Below are positions 1-9,334 of a stretch of 64,000 nt of DNA, piece after piece; the first letter of the stretch is position 1; every line of letters starts with the position of its first letter. Origin of the DNA: Sphingobacterium psychroaquaticum (GTDB lineage: Bacteria; Bacteroidota; Bacteroidia; Sphingobacteriales; Sphingobacteriaceae). The notes below the pieces were generated by a model. The model was given only the letters and a program-made list of their open reading frames with translations, was not told where the DNA came from and made no database searches. The translations under genes were made by a program, and so were the position numbers. Where the stretch lies: the NCBI RefSeq assembly GCF_900177625.1, contig NZ_FXAU01000001.1, positions 984,644 through 1,048,643 of the forward strand, in the 5' to 3' direction.

Positions 1-106
1 TGAAATTTAGGATGGTTGCTCGGTCGTCTCGCTCTTGGGCAAAACTTGCTGTGGTTAGGGTGGAGCAGCTCAAGGCGGCAAGAAATATCTGTAACTTTAT
101 TTTCAT
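1..106 (-). CDS. N-terminus of a secreted protein (partial)
   Basis: Reading leftwards from an ATG at 106, an open frame of 35 codons runs off the window edge. It starts MKIKLQIFLAALSCSTLTT and continues ASFAQERDD, a clean signal peptide with a likely signal peptidase I cut after SFA. The mature part is too short to name. It is divergent from dinB, with the 119-base gap holding both promoters. A cysteine inside the hydrophobic stretch is not followed by a convincing lipobox, so I favour a periplasmic or outer-membrane protein over a lipoprotein. Confidence 0.6.
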   Translation of the reverse strand, partial: MKIKLQIFLAALSCSTLTTASFAQERDDRATILNF

Positions 107-210
107 GTCGTGTTTATACGCGCTTAGTCGGTTTTTTACCGAATGCAAACATAAATAAATTAGTAGAGAGTACAAAGAAGTGAGCCCTTTCAAAATTTTG
201 CTAAAAATCT

Positions 211-218
211 TATCTTTG
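211..218 (+). promoter_or_regulatory. TAnnTTTG -7 element of dinB
   Basis: TATCTTTG matches the Bacteroidota -7 consensus. By comparison with the rnpB promoter, transcription should begin near base 223, only about 3 bases before the dinB ATG at 226. No convincing -33 TTTG at the usual spacing is visible. Confidence 0.45.
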
Positions 219-225
219 TTTGTCG

Positions 226-1308
226 ATGGAAGTCAAGCGGAAAATAATACACATAGATATGGATGCCTTTTATGCATCGGTAGATCAACGTGACTTCCCC
301 GAGTTGCGCGGCAAACCTATTGCCGTTGGCGGATCGCCGGATGGGCGCGGTGTCGTTGCTACGGCCAGCTATGAAGCACGGCGGTTTGGTGTGCGTTCGG
401 CTATGCCTTCCAGGCAAGCACTGCAACTGTGCCCTGATATAATCTTTACTGTGCCGCGCTTTGATGCATATAAGGAAGTATCCCTACATATACGGAGCAT
501 CTTTAAACGTTATACGGATTTGATAGAACCGCTATCCCTGGATGAGGCCTATCTCGATGTCACGGAGGACAAGCTTGGGATAGGTTCGGCCATCGATATC
601 GCAAAAGCCATTAAGGATGCTATTTATAATGAACTCGACCTCACCGCTTCAGCCGGAGTTTCTGTAAATAAGTTTGTTGCCAAAATTGCATCAGATTACC
701 AAAAACCCAATGGTCTAACATTTATAGGGCCATCTAAAGTGCTTCCTTTTTTGGAGCAACTACCCATAGAAAAGTTTTTTGGCGTCGGTAAGGTTACTGC
801 CCAAAAAATGAAGGGCATGGGTATTCATAACGGTTTTGATCTCAAGCAAATTAGTGAGGAGCAGTTGCGACGGAAATTTGGGAAGTCAGGTGCTTTTCTT
901 TATCAGATGGTGCGGGGGGAGGACAAGCGTGACGTTAAACCGAATCGCCTTTCGAAGTCTATCGGTATTGAAGATACTTTTGCCGTAGATTTACGTGAGC
1001 CAGAAGATATGATGAAGGAGCTTAATAGCTTGTGCATGAGGTTGGAAAAACGTTTGTCAGGTAAGTCCAAGGAGGGGAGGACCGTTACTTTAAAGATTAA
1101 ATATGCCGACTTTACGTTGGTGACACGCAGTAAGACATTGACCTACTATATCAATACGGCAGAGGATCTTTCTCGCATTATAGGCGAGCTGTTTGCCAAA
1201 GTGGATCTACACGATAGTAAGGTGCGCTTGCTAGGGGTTGCCCTCTCCAATTTCTACGATACAGACCTTGAAAAATACAGCAGCCCCCAGCTGCGTTTGT
1301 TCGAGTAA
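226..1308 (+). CDS. dinB: DNA polymerase IV (Y-family translesion polymerase)
   Basis: Error-prone polymerase that copies past damaged bases. The 360-residue protein has the Y-family palm motifs: the metal-binding DMD at residues 11-13 and the catalytic SLDEAY with Asp106/Glu107. Helix-hairpin-helix and little-finger regions follow. The C-terminus has QLRLF at about 355-359, a match to the beta-clamp binding pentapeptide. A TTG at 220 also opens the frame, but the ATG at 226 begins the conserved IIHIDMDAFYA core at the right distance and fits the promoter. It converges with the SRPBCC gene 18 bases away. Confidence 0.95.
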   Translation: MEVKRKIIHIDMDAFYASVDQRDFPELRGKPIAVGGSPDGRGVVATASYEARRFGVRSAMPSRQALQLCPDIIFTVPRFDAYKEVSLHIRSIFKRYTDLIEPLSLDEAYLDVTEDKLGIGSAIDIAKAIKDAIYNELDLTASAGVSVNKFVAKIASDYQKPNGLTFIGPSKVLPFLEQLPIEKFFGVGKVTAQKMKGMGIHNGFDLKQISEEQLRRKFGKSGAFLYQMVRGEDKRDVKPNRLSKSIGIEDTFAVDLREPEDMMKELNSLCMRLEKRLSGKSKEGRTVTLKIKYADFTLVTRSKTLTYYINTAEDLSRIIGELFAKVDLHDSKVRLLGVALSNFYDTDLEKYSSPQLRLFE

Positions 1309-1326
1309 ACTAATCGGTGTAGATGT

Positions 1327-1773
1327 TTATTCACACAACTCCTTAAGGCGTTGCAATGCCTTCGGCCAGGTGCTGTCAAAATAATTTTCAAATTCGGCAT
1401 TTACATCCACTTCAATAGCCACGGTCGTTACCCCATCGTTTTCGGTCAATGTATAGTTCTCAAATAGTCCGACCCATTCCTCGACCATAGGGCCTTCGGT
1501 GATTTCCGTATTCTGATGTATAAGACCAATATATTGGATGGAGATATGTTTATTTGGGGTGTATGCGGCAATCTTTCCGAGCATACCTTCTTTTTCTCCT
1601 TCTTTGTTGTAGCCTATAAATGAAATTTTTTCTCCAAGTTCCCAATGGCCTTCAAAATCGGAAGTAGGATTGAACTCCGCGGTCCATTGCTTATAGGTGG
1701 TTTTGCCGAGCATGGTCTCAAAGACGTGCGCTGCGCTGGCGTCGATTTCGATACTGTAATTTTTTCTTTTCAT
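1327..1773 (-). CDS. SRPBCC / AHSA1-like (START superfamily) protein
   Basis: A 148-residue soluble protein that starts with the typical KNYSIEIDASAAHVFETM strand and has a W-T-x-F-N-P region (about residues 30-38), as in polyketide-cyclase/AHSA1 helix-grip folds. These proteins enclose a hydrophobic ligand, and the substrate cannot be told from sequence. It follows rpoN on the same strand after 147 bases and is probably a separate unit; a stable hairpin lies just upstream of its start. Its end faces the end of dinB. Confidence 0.75.
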   Translation of the reverse strand: MKRKNYSIEIDASAAHVFETMLGKTTYKQWTAEFNPTSDFEGHWELGEKISFIGYNKEGEKEGMLGKIAAYTPNKHISIQYIGLIHQNTEITEGPMVEEWVGLFENYTLTENDGVTTVAIEVDVNAEFENYFDSTWPKALQRLKELCE

Positions 1774-1793
1774 TGTGTCTGGGTTTATGAGGC

Positions 1794-1834
1794 ACTGCCA
1801 TGCTCAAGTCTATGGAAGGCCGGAGCACGGCAGT
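1794..1834. other. stable hairpin between rpoN and the SRPBCC gene
   Basis: ACTGCCATGCTC at 1794-1805 pairs with GAGCACGGCAGT at 1823-1834, 11 of 12 positions, around a 17-base loop. No T-run follows on either strand, so it is not an ordinary intrinsic terminator. On the minus strand it sits about 20 bases before the ATG of the SRPBCC gene. Confidence 0.4.
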
Positions 1835-1920
1835 ACGTCTGGTTCTACACCGCTAAGATACGGCGAAGTAGGGAGCCAAGACTTGCCAAATGACAAGAAA
1901 TAAGTTGTAAAGCCGCTTGT

Positions 1921-3384
1921 CTACAGTTCTTTACGTAGTCGAGCCACAGGGATGTTCATCGCTTCCCGATATTTCGCTACCGTTCGGCGCGCAATACTAT
2001 ATCCTTTTTCTTTTAAGATTTCGGTCAATTTTTCATCTGCCAGAGGTTTACGCTTATCTTCATTAGCGATACATTCCTCTAGGATTTTTTTCACCTCTTT
2101 GTTTGATACTTCTTCGCCGGAGTCGGTTTGGATAGCTTCTGAGAAGAATGACTTCAGTAAGAAGGTTCCAAACTCGGTCTGTACATATTTAGAGTTCGCT
2201 ACCCGTGATACCGTTGAAATATCCATTTCGATACGGTCGGCTATATCCTTTAGGATCATCGGTTTAAGAAGTCTTTCGTCGCCGGTCAAGAAATACTCAT
2301 ATTGGTATTCCATAATGGCATTCATCGTCTTTAAAAGTGTTTGCTGGCGTTGCTTAATCGCATCGATAAACCATTTTGCTGAATCCAGTTTTTGTTTGAC
2401 AAACTGAACCGCTTCTTTCATCTTTTTATCGTTCTTCTCTGCTTTCTCATAATGTTCAAACATCTCCTGGTAAGAACGTGATACACGCAGCTCGGGCGCA
2501 TTTCGGCTGTTTAAGGTTAAGTGTAAGACACCGTCATTATTCGTGATATGAAAATCTGGAATGATATGCAGCTGCTTACCCGCAGAAGCACCAGAGTCTC
2601 CCGGCTTAGGGTTTAATTTTAAGATTTCATTGATAATATCCTTTAGCTCTGCAGAATCTATACCCAGCTGCTTCTCAATTTTATCGTAATGCTTTTTAGT
2701 AAACTCTTCCAGGTAGTTTTCTACAATGCGTATAGCCTGTTTAATGATCGGATTTGCGGTATCTTTTCGATGTAATTGGATCAGTAAGCATTCCTGTAGG
2801 TCACGAGCCCCAATTCCCGATGGTTCAAAGTCTTGTATAACTTTCAGGACGGCTTCCACTTCATTTTCATTGACGTCGACATTTTGCGAAAAGGCTAAGT
2901 CATCAATCAAAGAGAGGGTAGACCGGCGTAAGTAACCATCGTCGTCCAAGCTACCGATAATCTGTTGTCCGATCTGGTAGTCGCGATCCGATAAGGCTAA
3001 GAGGTCCAGTTGGTTCTGTAGCGATTCGAAGAAAGAATCCTGCACAGCGATGGGCATTTCCTTTTTATCTTCGTCGTCATCATTTCCGTAATTGCTGGAG
3101 TAATCGTTGTAATCATCCTCTTGGATATATTCGTCGACGGTAAACTCATCATCAAATTCGCCAGACTCCTCATTGAATTGCTCATCCGGATCTCGGTCGG
3201 GGTACTCCTCCACGGGATCGTTCATGTTGGCAAGGCTTCCATCTTCGAGCGCAGGGTTTTCTTCAAGCTCTTCTTTAATACGGGCGTCCAAAGACACCGT
3301 GGGTACCTGTAAGAGTTTGATAAACTGTATTTGCTGTGGCGAAAGCTTTTGTAATAGCTTTTGTTGTAAAGTCTGTTTTAACAT
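1921..3384 (-). CDS. rpoN: RNA polymerase sigma-54 factor
   Basis: Alternative sigma factor that depends on AAA+ activators to open promoters. The 487-residue protein has the glutamine/leucine-rich N-terminal activator-interacting region (start MLKQTLQQKLLQKLSPQQ), an acidic linker at about 45-105, the core-binding domain, a helix-turn-helix, and the C-terminal RpoN box ARRTVAKYRE near residues 463-472. Length is normal. A probable cognate activator, an NtrC-type regulator, is 15 kb away at 18008-19384. It is divergent from the PBP1A gene across an AT-rich 223-base gap in which I see no strong signal. Confidence 0.96.
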   Translation of the reverse strand: MLKQTLQQKLLQKLSPQQIQFIKLLQVPTVSLDARIKEELEENPALEDGSLANMNDPVEEYPDRDPDEQFNEESGEFDDEFTVDEYIQEDDYNDYSSNYGNDDDEDKKEMPIAVQDSFFESLQNQLDLLALSDRDYQIGQQIIGSLDDDGYLRRSTLSLIDDLAFSQNVDVNENEVEAVLKVIQDFEPSGIGARDLQECLLIQLHRKDTANPIIKQAIRIVENYLEEFTKKHYDKIEKQLGIDSAELKDIINEILKLNPKPGDSGASAGKQLHIIPDFHITNNDGVLHLTLNSRNAPELRVSRSYQEMFEHYEKAEKNDKKMKEAVQFVKQKLDSAKWFIDAIKQRQQTLLKTMNAIMEYQYEYFLTGDERLLKPMILKDIADRIEMDISTVSRVANSKYVQTEFGTFLLKSFFSEAIQTDSGEEVSNKEVKKILEECIANEDKRKPLADEKLTEILKEKGYSIARRTVAKYREAMNIPVARLRKEL

Positions 3385-3607
3385 CTTCAGTTACTTATCT
3401 AGGTAAAAATACTTAAATAAATTAAATTATTAAACTGGTACGTTTTTTGTGCGCATATATATACCCATTCCACTAATTTAATCCGATTTTACATACAGGT
3501 TTTAAGAGCTTTATAGCAAATGTTAAATATAGTTAATATTTACTATTGATACTTGTTTTTTGCGGTGGGATGACGGTTTTTTGGAAAACAATTTCCATCT
3601 TTACGCC

Positions 3608-5923
3608 ATGTTTAAACGGGTTAAAAACAAATACCTGCGATTTTTTGTTATCGCTATTTATAGCCTAATTATTTTTATTTGTGCTGTTCAATTGAACTTT
3701 TTGGGATTGTTTGGGTATTCACCTACCAAACAAGACATTATCATGCCCTCATTGAATGTTGCCTCTGAAGTATATACCGCAGATTCCGTCTTAATAGGTC
3801 GTTATTTTGAAGAAGATAGAGATCCTGTGCCTTATGATAGTATTTCGAAAAATATTATAGATGCTTTAATTGCTACCGAAGACGTCCGTTTTTACAAACA
3901 TCAAGGTGTCGATTTTATTGGTTTGTTTTCAAGTGCCGTTTCTACCTTAAAAGGAGACCGACGAGGGGCCAGCACCATCACACAACAGCTCGCAAAAAAC
4001 CTGTACCGTACGCGCTATACACAAGCGCAGGGGCTGCTGGGGCGTATTCCGGGGGTTAAGATTATAATCACAAAATTTAAGGAGTGGATGACCGCTGCAA
4101 AGCTGGAATCTAAATATAGTAAGGATGAAATCCTGACCATGTACCTCAATACGGTTTCTTTTGGAAATAACGCGTATGGTATAAAATCTGCCGCTGTTCG
4201 TTATTTTGATAAACTTCCGAATGCCCTTACGGTGCCTGAAGCAGCTGTTTTAGTCGGCATGCTGAAAGGAACAACGTTGTACAATCCGATTCGGAATCCC
4301 GAGAAATCGTTGGAGCGTCGGAATGTTGTATTATCCCAAATGCAAAAAGAAGGTTTTATTACCGCTGCGGAGATGGCTTCTTTTGCGAAGCAACCGTTGA
4401 ACTTACATGCGAATACACAAGAAACGGGAGGGAACAATGACTCCTATTTACGTACCGCGGTAGAGCGGTGGCTCGAAAAATGGGCGGAAGAGAATAATAT
4501 CAATATCTATACAGCCGGACTTAAAATTTATACCACGATCGATTCTCGTATGCAAGAGATTGCAGTGGCTGCGGCGGATGAGCACATGAGGGATCTACAG
4601 CGCCGGTTGGATAATACATGGGGCAGTGAGCTTCCTTGGCGGGATAAGAGTGGTGCGGTAATACCTAACTTCCTAGAGGACCGTGTGCGTAAATTGCCTA
4701 TCTATGCCGAGTTGATGAAGAAGTATCAAAACGAAGATTCTGTGTTCCGGGAGCTGAACCGTCCAAAGAAGATGACTGTCTTTACCTGGGATGGTGAAAA
4801 AGAGAAAGAATTGTCGACCATGGATTCGTTGAAGCACTATCTAACGATGTTAAACACGGGGATGATGGCAATGAATCCAAACACGGGGGCAATTAAAGTG
4901 TGGGTTGGTGGGATCAATCACAAGCATTATAAATTTGACCACGTAAATCAAGCGAAGCGGCAGGCAGGCTCTACATTTAAGCCTTTTGTTTATATAACAG
5001 CGCTAGAACAAGGGATGTCGCCGTGTGATACGTACGATGATATTCCGGTACGGATAGATTTCGTCAATAAAAAGGGAGAAAAAGAGGTTTGGGAGCCGAA
5101 AAATGCAGATTGGAATTTTTCACATCGTTCCATGTCGTTGCGTTGGGCGATGGCACGCTCTTTAAATACCATAACCACGCAGGTGACGCGTGATGTGGGC
5201 TGGGATAAAGTCGTTGAGATGGCGCACCGCTTAGGGATTGGTAGTCACCTGGAGTCTGTTCCTTCTGTAGGGTTGGGCTCTAATGATGTAACGGTATATG
5301 AGATGGTAAAGGCCTATGCCGTGTTTATGAATGAAGGCAAAACAATTGACCCAATCTTGGTATCAAAGATCTACGATAGCGAGGGAAAATTGATTGCTTC
5401 ATTTGAGCCGAAACAAAAACAGGTCGTAACACCGGAGAATGCGTGGTTGATGAGTTATATGCTGCGCGGTACCATTGAAGAGCCTCGCGGTACTTCACAA
5501 GCGCTGTGGGAATGGGATTTGTTTAAGAACAATAACCAAATCGGCGGGAAGACGGGAACTTCCTCTGACTATGTGGACGGATGGTATATGGGGGTAACTA
5601 AAGATCTGATTGCTGGCGTCTGGGTTGGTTGTGATGAACAAAGTATACACTTTAAGAATTCAGCCAGCGGTGAAGGGTCTAAGACAGCATTGCCTATCTA
5701 CGGGAAGTTTATGGAAGAACTGTATAAGCATCCGAATTTAGGGGTGACTATGGGGCCGTTCCCTGATCCTAAAGTTAAGATCACTAAAAACTATACCTGT
5801 CATAGTGTTTATTACGAAGAATCAACTACAGTGGATAGTACCGATACGGTGGAAGAGCCCATGGGTGAACTAGATAGTGAAACTTTACCTAATTTACCGG
5901 AAATATCTGAAAATGAGTTTTAA
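3608..5923 (+). CDS. class A penicillin-binding protein (PBP1A-like)
   Basis: Bifunctional peptidoglycan glycosyltransferase and transpeptidase anchored in the inner membrane. From the ATG at 3608 the 771-residue protein has a short basic N-terminus, one membrane segment (about 10-33), the GT51 domain with ATEDVRFYKHQG and the STITQQLAKNLY motif, and a transpeptidase with SxxK (STFK), SxN (SLN) and KTGT motifs. An upstream TTG at 3560 would add 16 residues before the charged membrane anchor and is unlikely. The C-terminal tail is acidic and low in complexity. The next gene follows after 45 bases. Confidence 0.93.
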   Translation: MFKRVKNKYLRFFVIAIYSLIIFICAVQLNFLGLFGYSPTKQDIIMPSLNVASEVYTADSVLIGRYFEEDRDPVPYDSISKNIIDALIATEDVRFYKHQGVDFIGLFSSAVSTLKGDRRGASTITQQLAKNLYRTRYTQAQGLLGRIPGVKIIITKFKEWMTAAKLESKYSKDEILTMYLNTVSFGNNAYGIKSAAVRYFDKLPNALTVPEAAVLVGMLKGTTLYNPIRNPEKSLERRNVVLSQMQKEGFITAAEMASFAKQPLNLHANTQETGGNNDSYLRTAVERWLEKWAEENNINIYTAGLKIYTTIDSRMQEIAVAAADEHMRDLQRRLDNTWGSELPWRDKSGAVIPNFLEDRVRKLPIYAELMKKYQNEDSVFRELNRPKKMTVFTWDGEKEKELSTMDSLKHYLTMLNTGMMAMNPNTGAIKVWVGGINHKHYKFDHVNQAKRQAGSTFKPFVYITALEQGMSPCDTYDDIPVRIDFVNKKGEKEVWEPKNADWNFSHRSMSLRWAMARSLNTITTQVTRDVGWDKVVEMAHRLGIGSHLESVPSVGLGSNDVTVYEMVKAYAVFMNEGKTIDPILVSKIYDSEGKLIASFEPKQKQVVTPENAWLMSYMLRGTIEEPRGTSQALWEWDLFKNNNQIGGKTGTSSDYVDGWYMGVTKDLIAGVWVGCDEQSIHFKNSASGEGSKTALPIYGKFMEELYKHPNLGVTMGPFPDPKVKITKNYTCHSVYYEESTTVDSTDTVEEPMGELDSETLPNLPEISENEF

Positions 5924-5968
5924 ATTTTGCTGAAAATTTCTATTTTTAGTGAAATTTAATCTTCAATT

Positions 5969-8900
5969 ATGGATGTAAATCTCGCTGTTTTTTTTAAGAA
6001 GTACTGCTATTCTCTTCTTGGTGTTTTTCTACTAGCGCTCTTGCCAAATTTAGTGCAGGGGCAGTATTTTGGGCAAAACAAGATGAGGTATAAAAAGCTC
6101 AATTTTAAGGTTTTGGAAACGCCTCACTTCGAAATGTATTCCTACCTTAAGAATGATAGCATGACCAGCCGCTTGGCAAAAGAAGCAGAGGTGTGGTATG
6201 AAATGCATCAGCAGGTATTCCAAGATACCTTTTTACGTAAAAATCCATTAATTATTTATAATAATCACCCTGAATTCCAACAGACAACGGCAATCTCAGG
6301 TGAGATTGGTGTTGGGACAGGTGGGGTGACTGAGGCGTTCAAGCAACGTGTTGTGATGCCGGTGATGCAAATCAATCAGCAAACGCGACATGTACTTGGC
6401 CATGAGTTGGTCCACGCTTTTCAGTATCGTATACTGATGGAAGGGCGCGATACCACGCGCTTGGAAAGTGTAGCTAATATTCCGCTTTGGATGGTGGAAG
6501 GTATGGCGGAATATTTATCCATCGGTAAGAAAGATGCTTTTACAGCGATGTGGATGCGTGATGCCTATGCGCGACAGGATATTCCCTCGCTCAAACAACT
6601 GACAGAACAATCGTACAGCTATTTTCCGTATCGCTACGGACAGGCTTTTTGGGCCTATGTGGGTGCTACCTATGGGGATACGGTGATTATGCCGTTATTT
6701 ATGGAGACGGCAAAGTATGGGTACGAAATGGCTATGCGTCGTGTCTTTGGTTACGATGCACAGACCATGTCTACGCTATGGCGTAACAGTATGGAGTCGA
6801 CTTTTAAAAGCTTAGGGAAAGACACGGTTTCGAATCCGATCGGACAAGCGTTGATCACGGCTAAAAATGGTGGACGTATGAATGTTGCCCCGGCGATATC
6901 CAGAGATGGGCGCTTCCTTGCATTTATGTCGGAGAAGGATCTCTTTAGTATTGACCTCTTTTTGGCGGATGCCAAAACCGGACGAATTATTCGAAAGCTA
7001 GGAAGCCGAACGACAAACAAGGATATCGATGAATTTAGCTACTTGGAGTCGGCGGGAGATTTCTCGGCCGATAGTAAGCGCTTTGCATTTAGTGTCTTTA
7101 GTGCCGGTAAGAATAAGCTCATGACAATTGATGTGGAGACAGGGAAAACGCTTTCTGTCGAAGCTATGGGGGATATTGTGGAGTTTACTAATATTACCTT
7201 TGCGCCAGATGGTGATCGGGTGGCTTTTTCGGGCTTGCGGGATGGGCATAGTGATATCTATATTTATAATCTTAAGACGAAAGAACTACAGCAGCTGACG
7301 CATGATAAGTATTCTGATTTTCAGCCTAGTTTTTCGGGCGATGGAAAGAAGATCGTGTTTAGTACCGATCGCGTATCCTATGAAAGTGCTTCTCGATCGG
7401 TAGATATTCCGATGGGGTTGGCCGTTATTGATTTGGAGACTAAGATTATAACCAATATCGATGTGTTTCCAGGGGCAAATAATTTAAATCCACACTTCTC
7501 TGGCAGTGATAAATTTATCTATTTCCTATCCAATGGGGATGGTTATCGTAATATGTTCCGCTATAATGTGTCAACAAAAGGTGTGGAGCAGCTTACCGAT
7601 TATTTTACCGGGATTAGTGGTATTACGGAGTATTCTCCAGCGATGAGCATTTCGCAGCATGATGATATCGTCTATTCATATTTCAAAGGAAATCAATACA
7701 ATATTTATAAAGCAAAAGCGGAAGATTTTACACCGAAAGGTATCGATGCTAGCGTGAGCGACTTTACTGCTGCAATGTTGCCGCCCAATGTTAACCGTGG
7801 GGTGAACGTGGTGAATACAAATTTGCAGAATTTCAATTCGTATGCAAGGATTGGGGATGGACAGATTAATCCTGTTCCATATCGTTCTAAATTTAAACTT
7901 GATTATCTAGCGAATTCAGGTGTCGGTATGACGGTCGGTTCCCGCTATGGCGCGGGAATGTCTGGCGGGATCTTTGGAATATTCTCGGATATTTTAGGCT
8001 ACAACCAGATCTATTCGACCTTGAATATTAACGGCGAGATCTACGATTTCGGAGGTCAGGTAGCGTATATAAACCAAAAGAACAGATGGAACTGGGGTGG
8101 TGCGATTTCACATATTCCGTATCTCTCTTCGTTTAGCATGTATGATATACGGGACATAACGGGGCAAGGGCAGGAGTATGTGCTGGATACCTACTTGATT
8201 CGTAGTTTCCAGCAACAGGCGGAGGCATTTGTAGCGTATCCGTTTAATAGAAATCATCGTGTGGAGATGGGGGCGGCTTTAGCCCGATATAGCTATCGCG
8301 TTGATCGGTGGAGCCAGGGGCGTTCTTCTTACTATGCTACACGAGAAAAGATATCAAATGAACTAGCTGGAGAGATGTTGGGCGCTAACCTTAATTCTTT
8401 CTTTGTGCAGCAAGTGAATGCCGGTTTTGTTGGTGACCGTTCTGTTTTTGGTATGGCAGCACCGATTGAAGGATTCCGCTATAGATTGGGTGTGGAACAA
8501 TATTTTGGTGATTATACGCTGACAGCATACAATATAGACTTGCGTAAATATTTTAGATTTAAACCTGTGACTTTGGCCTTTAGAGCCTATTCGTATATGC
8601 GTACCGGAAAAGATGATCAGCAGCTTTATCGTTTGTATATCGGTTATCCTTATTTGATACGTGGATATGATAATATCTCAGGCGAAAATATTGGAGATGT
8701 GACGATAAACGATTTGATGGGGTCACGTATGGCTGTTGGAAATATAGAGTTAAGGTTGCCATTTACCGGGCCTGAAAAGCTTGCTGCCGTGAAGTCTGAT
8801 TTCTTGTTTACCGATTTGAACCTTTTCTTTGATGCGGGCTTGGCATGGAATAAAGGAAATAAAATCGTCGGTAGTACAGATAAAAGACCGCAAGTGCCGC

Positions 8901-9115
8901 AGCTGGATAAAGATGGTCAGGAGATGCATGATCCGAATGGCAATCTTATTATGGGGCCAGACAAGAATTACAAGGTGCCCGTATTTAGTGCAGGTATTTC
9001 TTTGCGGGTGAATTTATTTGGAGCGATGATCCTGGAGCCGTATTATGCGGTGCCTTTTGTGAAGTCGCGCACAAAATTTGGAACCTTTGGATTAAACTTT
9101 ACGCCGGGTTGGTAG
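5969..9115 (+). CDS. secreted gluzincin-like domain + TolB-type propeller + outer-membrane barrel
   Basis: A 1048-residue exported protein. A signal peptide (about 1-31, cut near VQG) is followed by a peptidase-MA-like metalloprotease region with HELVH at 145-149 and WMVEGMAEY, whose Glu177 fits as third zinc ligand. Residues about 280-600 hold repeats of the TolB/PD40 beta-propeller type (for example FAPDGDRVAFSG and FSGDGKKIVFSTD). From about 640 the sequence alternates aromatic strands and ends in FGTFGLNFTPGW, as in Omp85/surface-antigen barrels. The parts are each recognisable; the function of the whole is unknown. It may form a unit with the PBP gene 45 bases upstream. A strong terminator follows. 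Confidence 0.8.
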   Translation: MDVNLAVFFKKYCYSLLGVFLLALLPNLVQGQYFGQNKMRYKKLNFKVLETPHFEMYSYLKNDSMTSRLAKEAEVWYEMHQQVFQDTFLRKNPLIIYNNHPEFQQTTAISGEIGVGTGGVTEAFKQRVVMPVMQINQQTRHVLGHELVHAFQYRILMEGRDTTRLESVANIPLWMVEGMAEYLSIGKKDAFTAMWMRDAYARQDIPSLKQLTEQSYSYFPYRYGQAFWAYVGATYGDTVIMPLFMETAKYGYEMAMRRVFGYDAQTMSTLWRNSMESTFKSLGKDTVSNPIGQALITAKNGGRMNVAPAISRDGRFLAFMSEKDLFSIDLFLADAKTGRIIRKLGSRTTNKDIDEFSYLESAGDFSADSKRFAFSVFSAGKNKLMTIDVETGKTLSVEAMGDIVEFTNITFAPDGDRVAFSGLRDGHSDIYIYNLKTKELQQLTHDKYSDFQPSFSGDGKKIVFSTDRVSYESASRSVDIPMGLAVIDLETKIITNIDVFPGANNLNPHFSGSDKFIYFLSNGDGYRNMFRYNVSTKGVEQLTDYFTGISGITEYSPAMSISQHDDIVYSYFKGNQYNIYKAKAEDFTPKGIDASVSDFTAAMLPPNVNRGVNVVNTNLQNFNSYARIGDGQINPVPYRSKFKLDYLANSGVGMTVGSRYGAGMSGGIFGIFSDILGYNQIYSTLNINGEIYDFGGQVAYINQKNRWNWGGAISHIPYLSSFSMYDIRDITGQGQEYVLDTYLIRSFQQQAEAFVAYPFNRNHRVEMGAALARYSYRVDRWSQGRSSYYATREKISNELAGEMLGANLNSFFVQQVNAGFVGDRSVFGMAAPIEGFRYRLGVEQYFGDYTLTAYNIDLRKYFRFKPVTLAFRAYSYMRTGKDDQQLYRLYIGYPYLIRGYDNISGENIGDVTINDLMGSRMAVGNIELRLPFTGPEKLAAVKSDFLFTDLNLFFDAGLAWNKGNKIVGSTDKRPQVPQLDKDGQEMHDPNGNLIMGPDKNYKVPVFSAGISLRVNLFGAMILEPYYAVPFVKSRTKFGTFGLNFTPGW

Positions 9116-9170
9116 TCCAACATTCGGATAGTGAGTTAGATTAGTGAGTTAAAAGGATAAGGTTGTTGAG

Positions 9171-9209
9171 GTCGTTGTTTCGTGTAATGCGCAAACAACG
9201 ACTTTTTTT
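9171..9209 (+). terminator. intrinsic terminator
   Basis: GTCGTTGTTT at 9171-9180 pairs perfectly with AAACAACGAC at 9193-9202 around a 12-base loop, followed by seven Ts. It ends the transcript of the protease/propeller/barrel gene. Confidence 0.85.
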
Positions 9210-9257
9210 ATTCTATGGTCATGGCGAACCTAAGGTATTTATGATGTAGTAGGGACA

Positions 9258-9272
9258 CGAGCCACAGGCTCG
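9258..9272. repeat. short palindromic motif, copy 1
   Basis: CGAGCCACAGGCTCG is an interrupted palindrome in non-coding DNA. A near-identical sequence in inverted orientation lies at 47445-47459. Confidence 0.35.
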
Positions 9273-9334
9273 CGCCAGCAAGAGCGGGTAAAGGAGTTAA
9301 GAGGTGCAGTGTAAATTCTTATATGTGCCCATTT

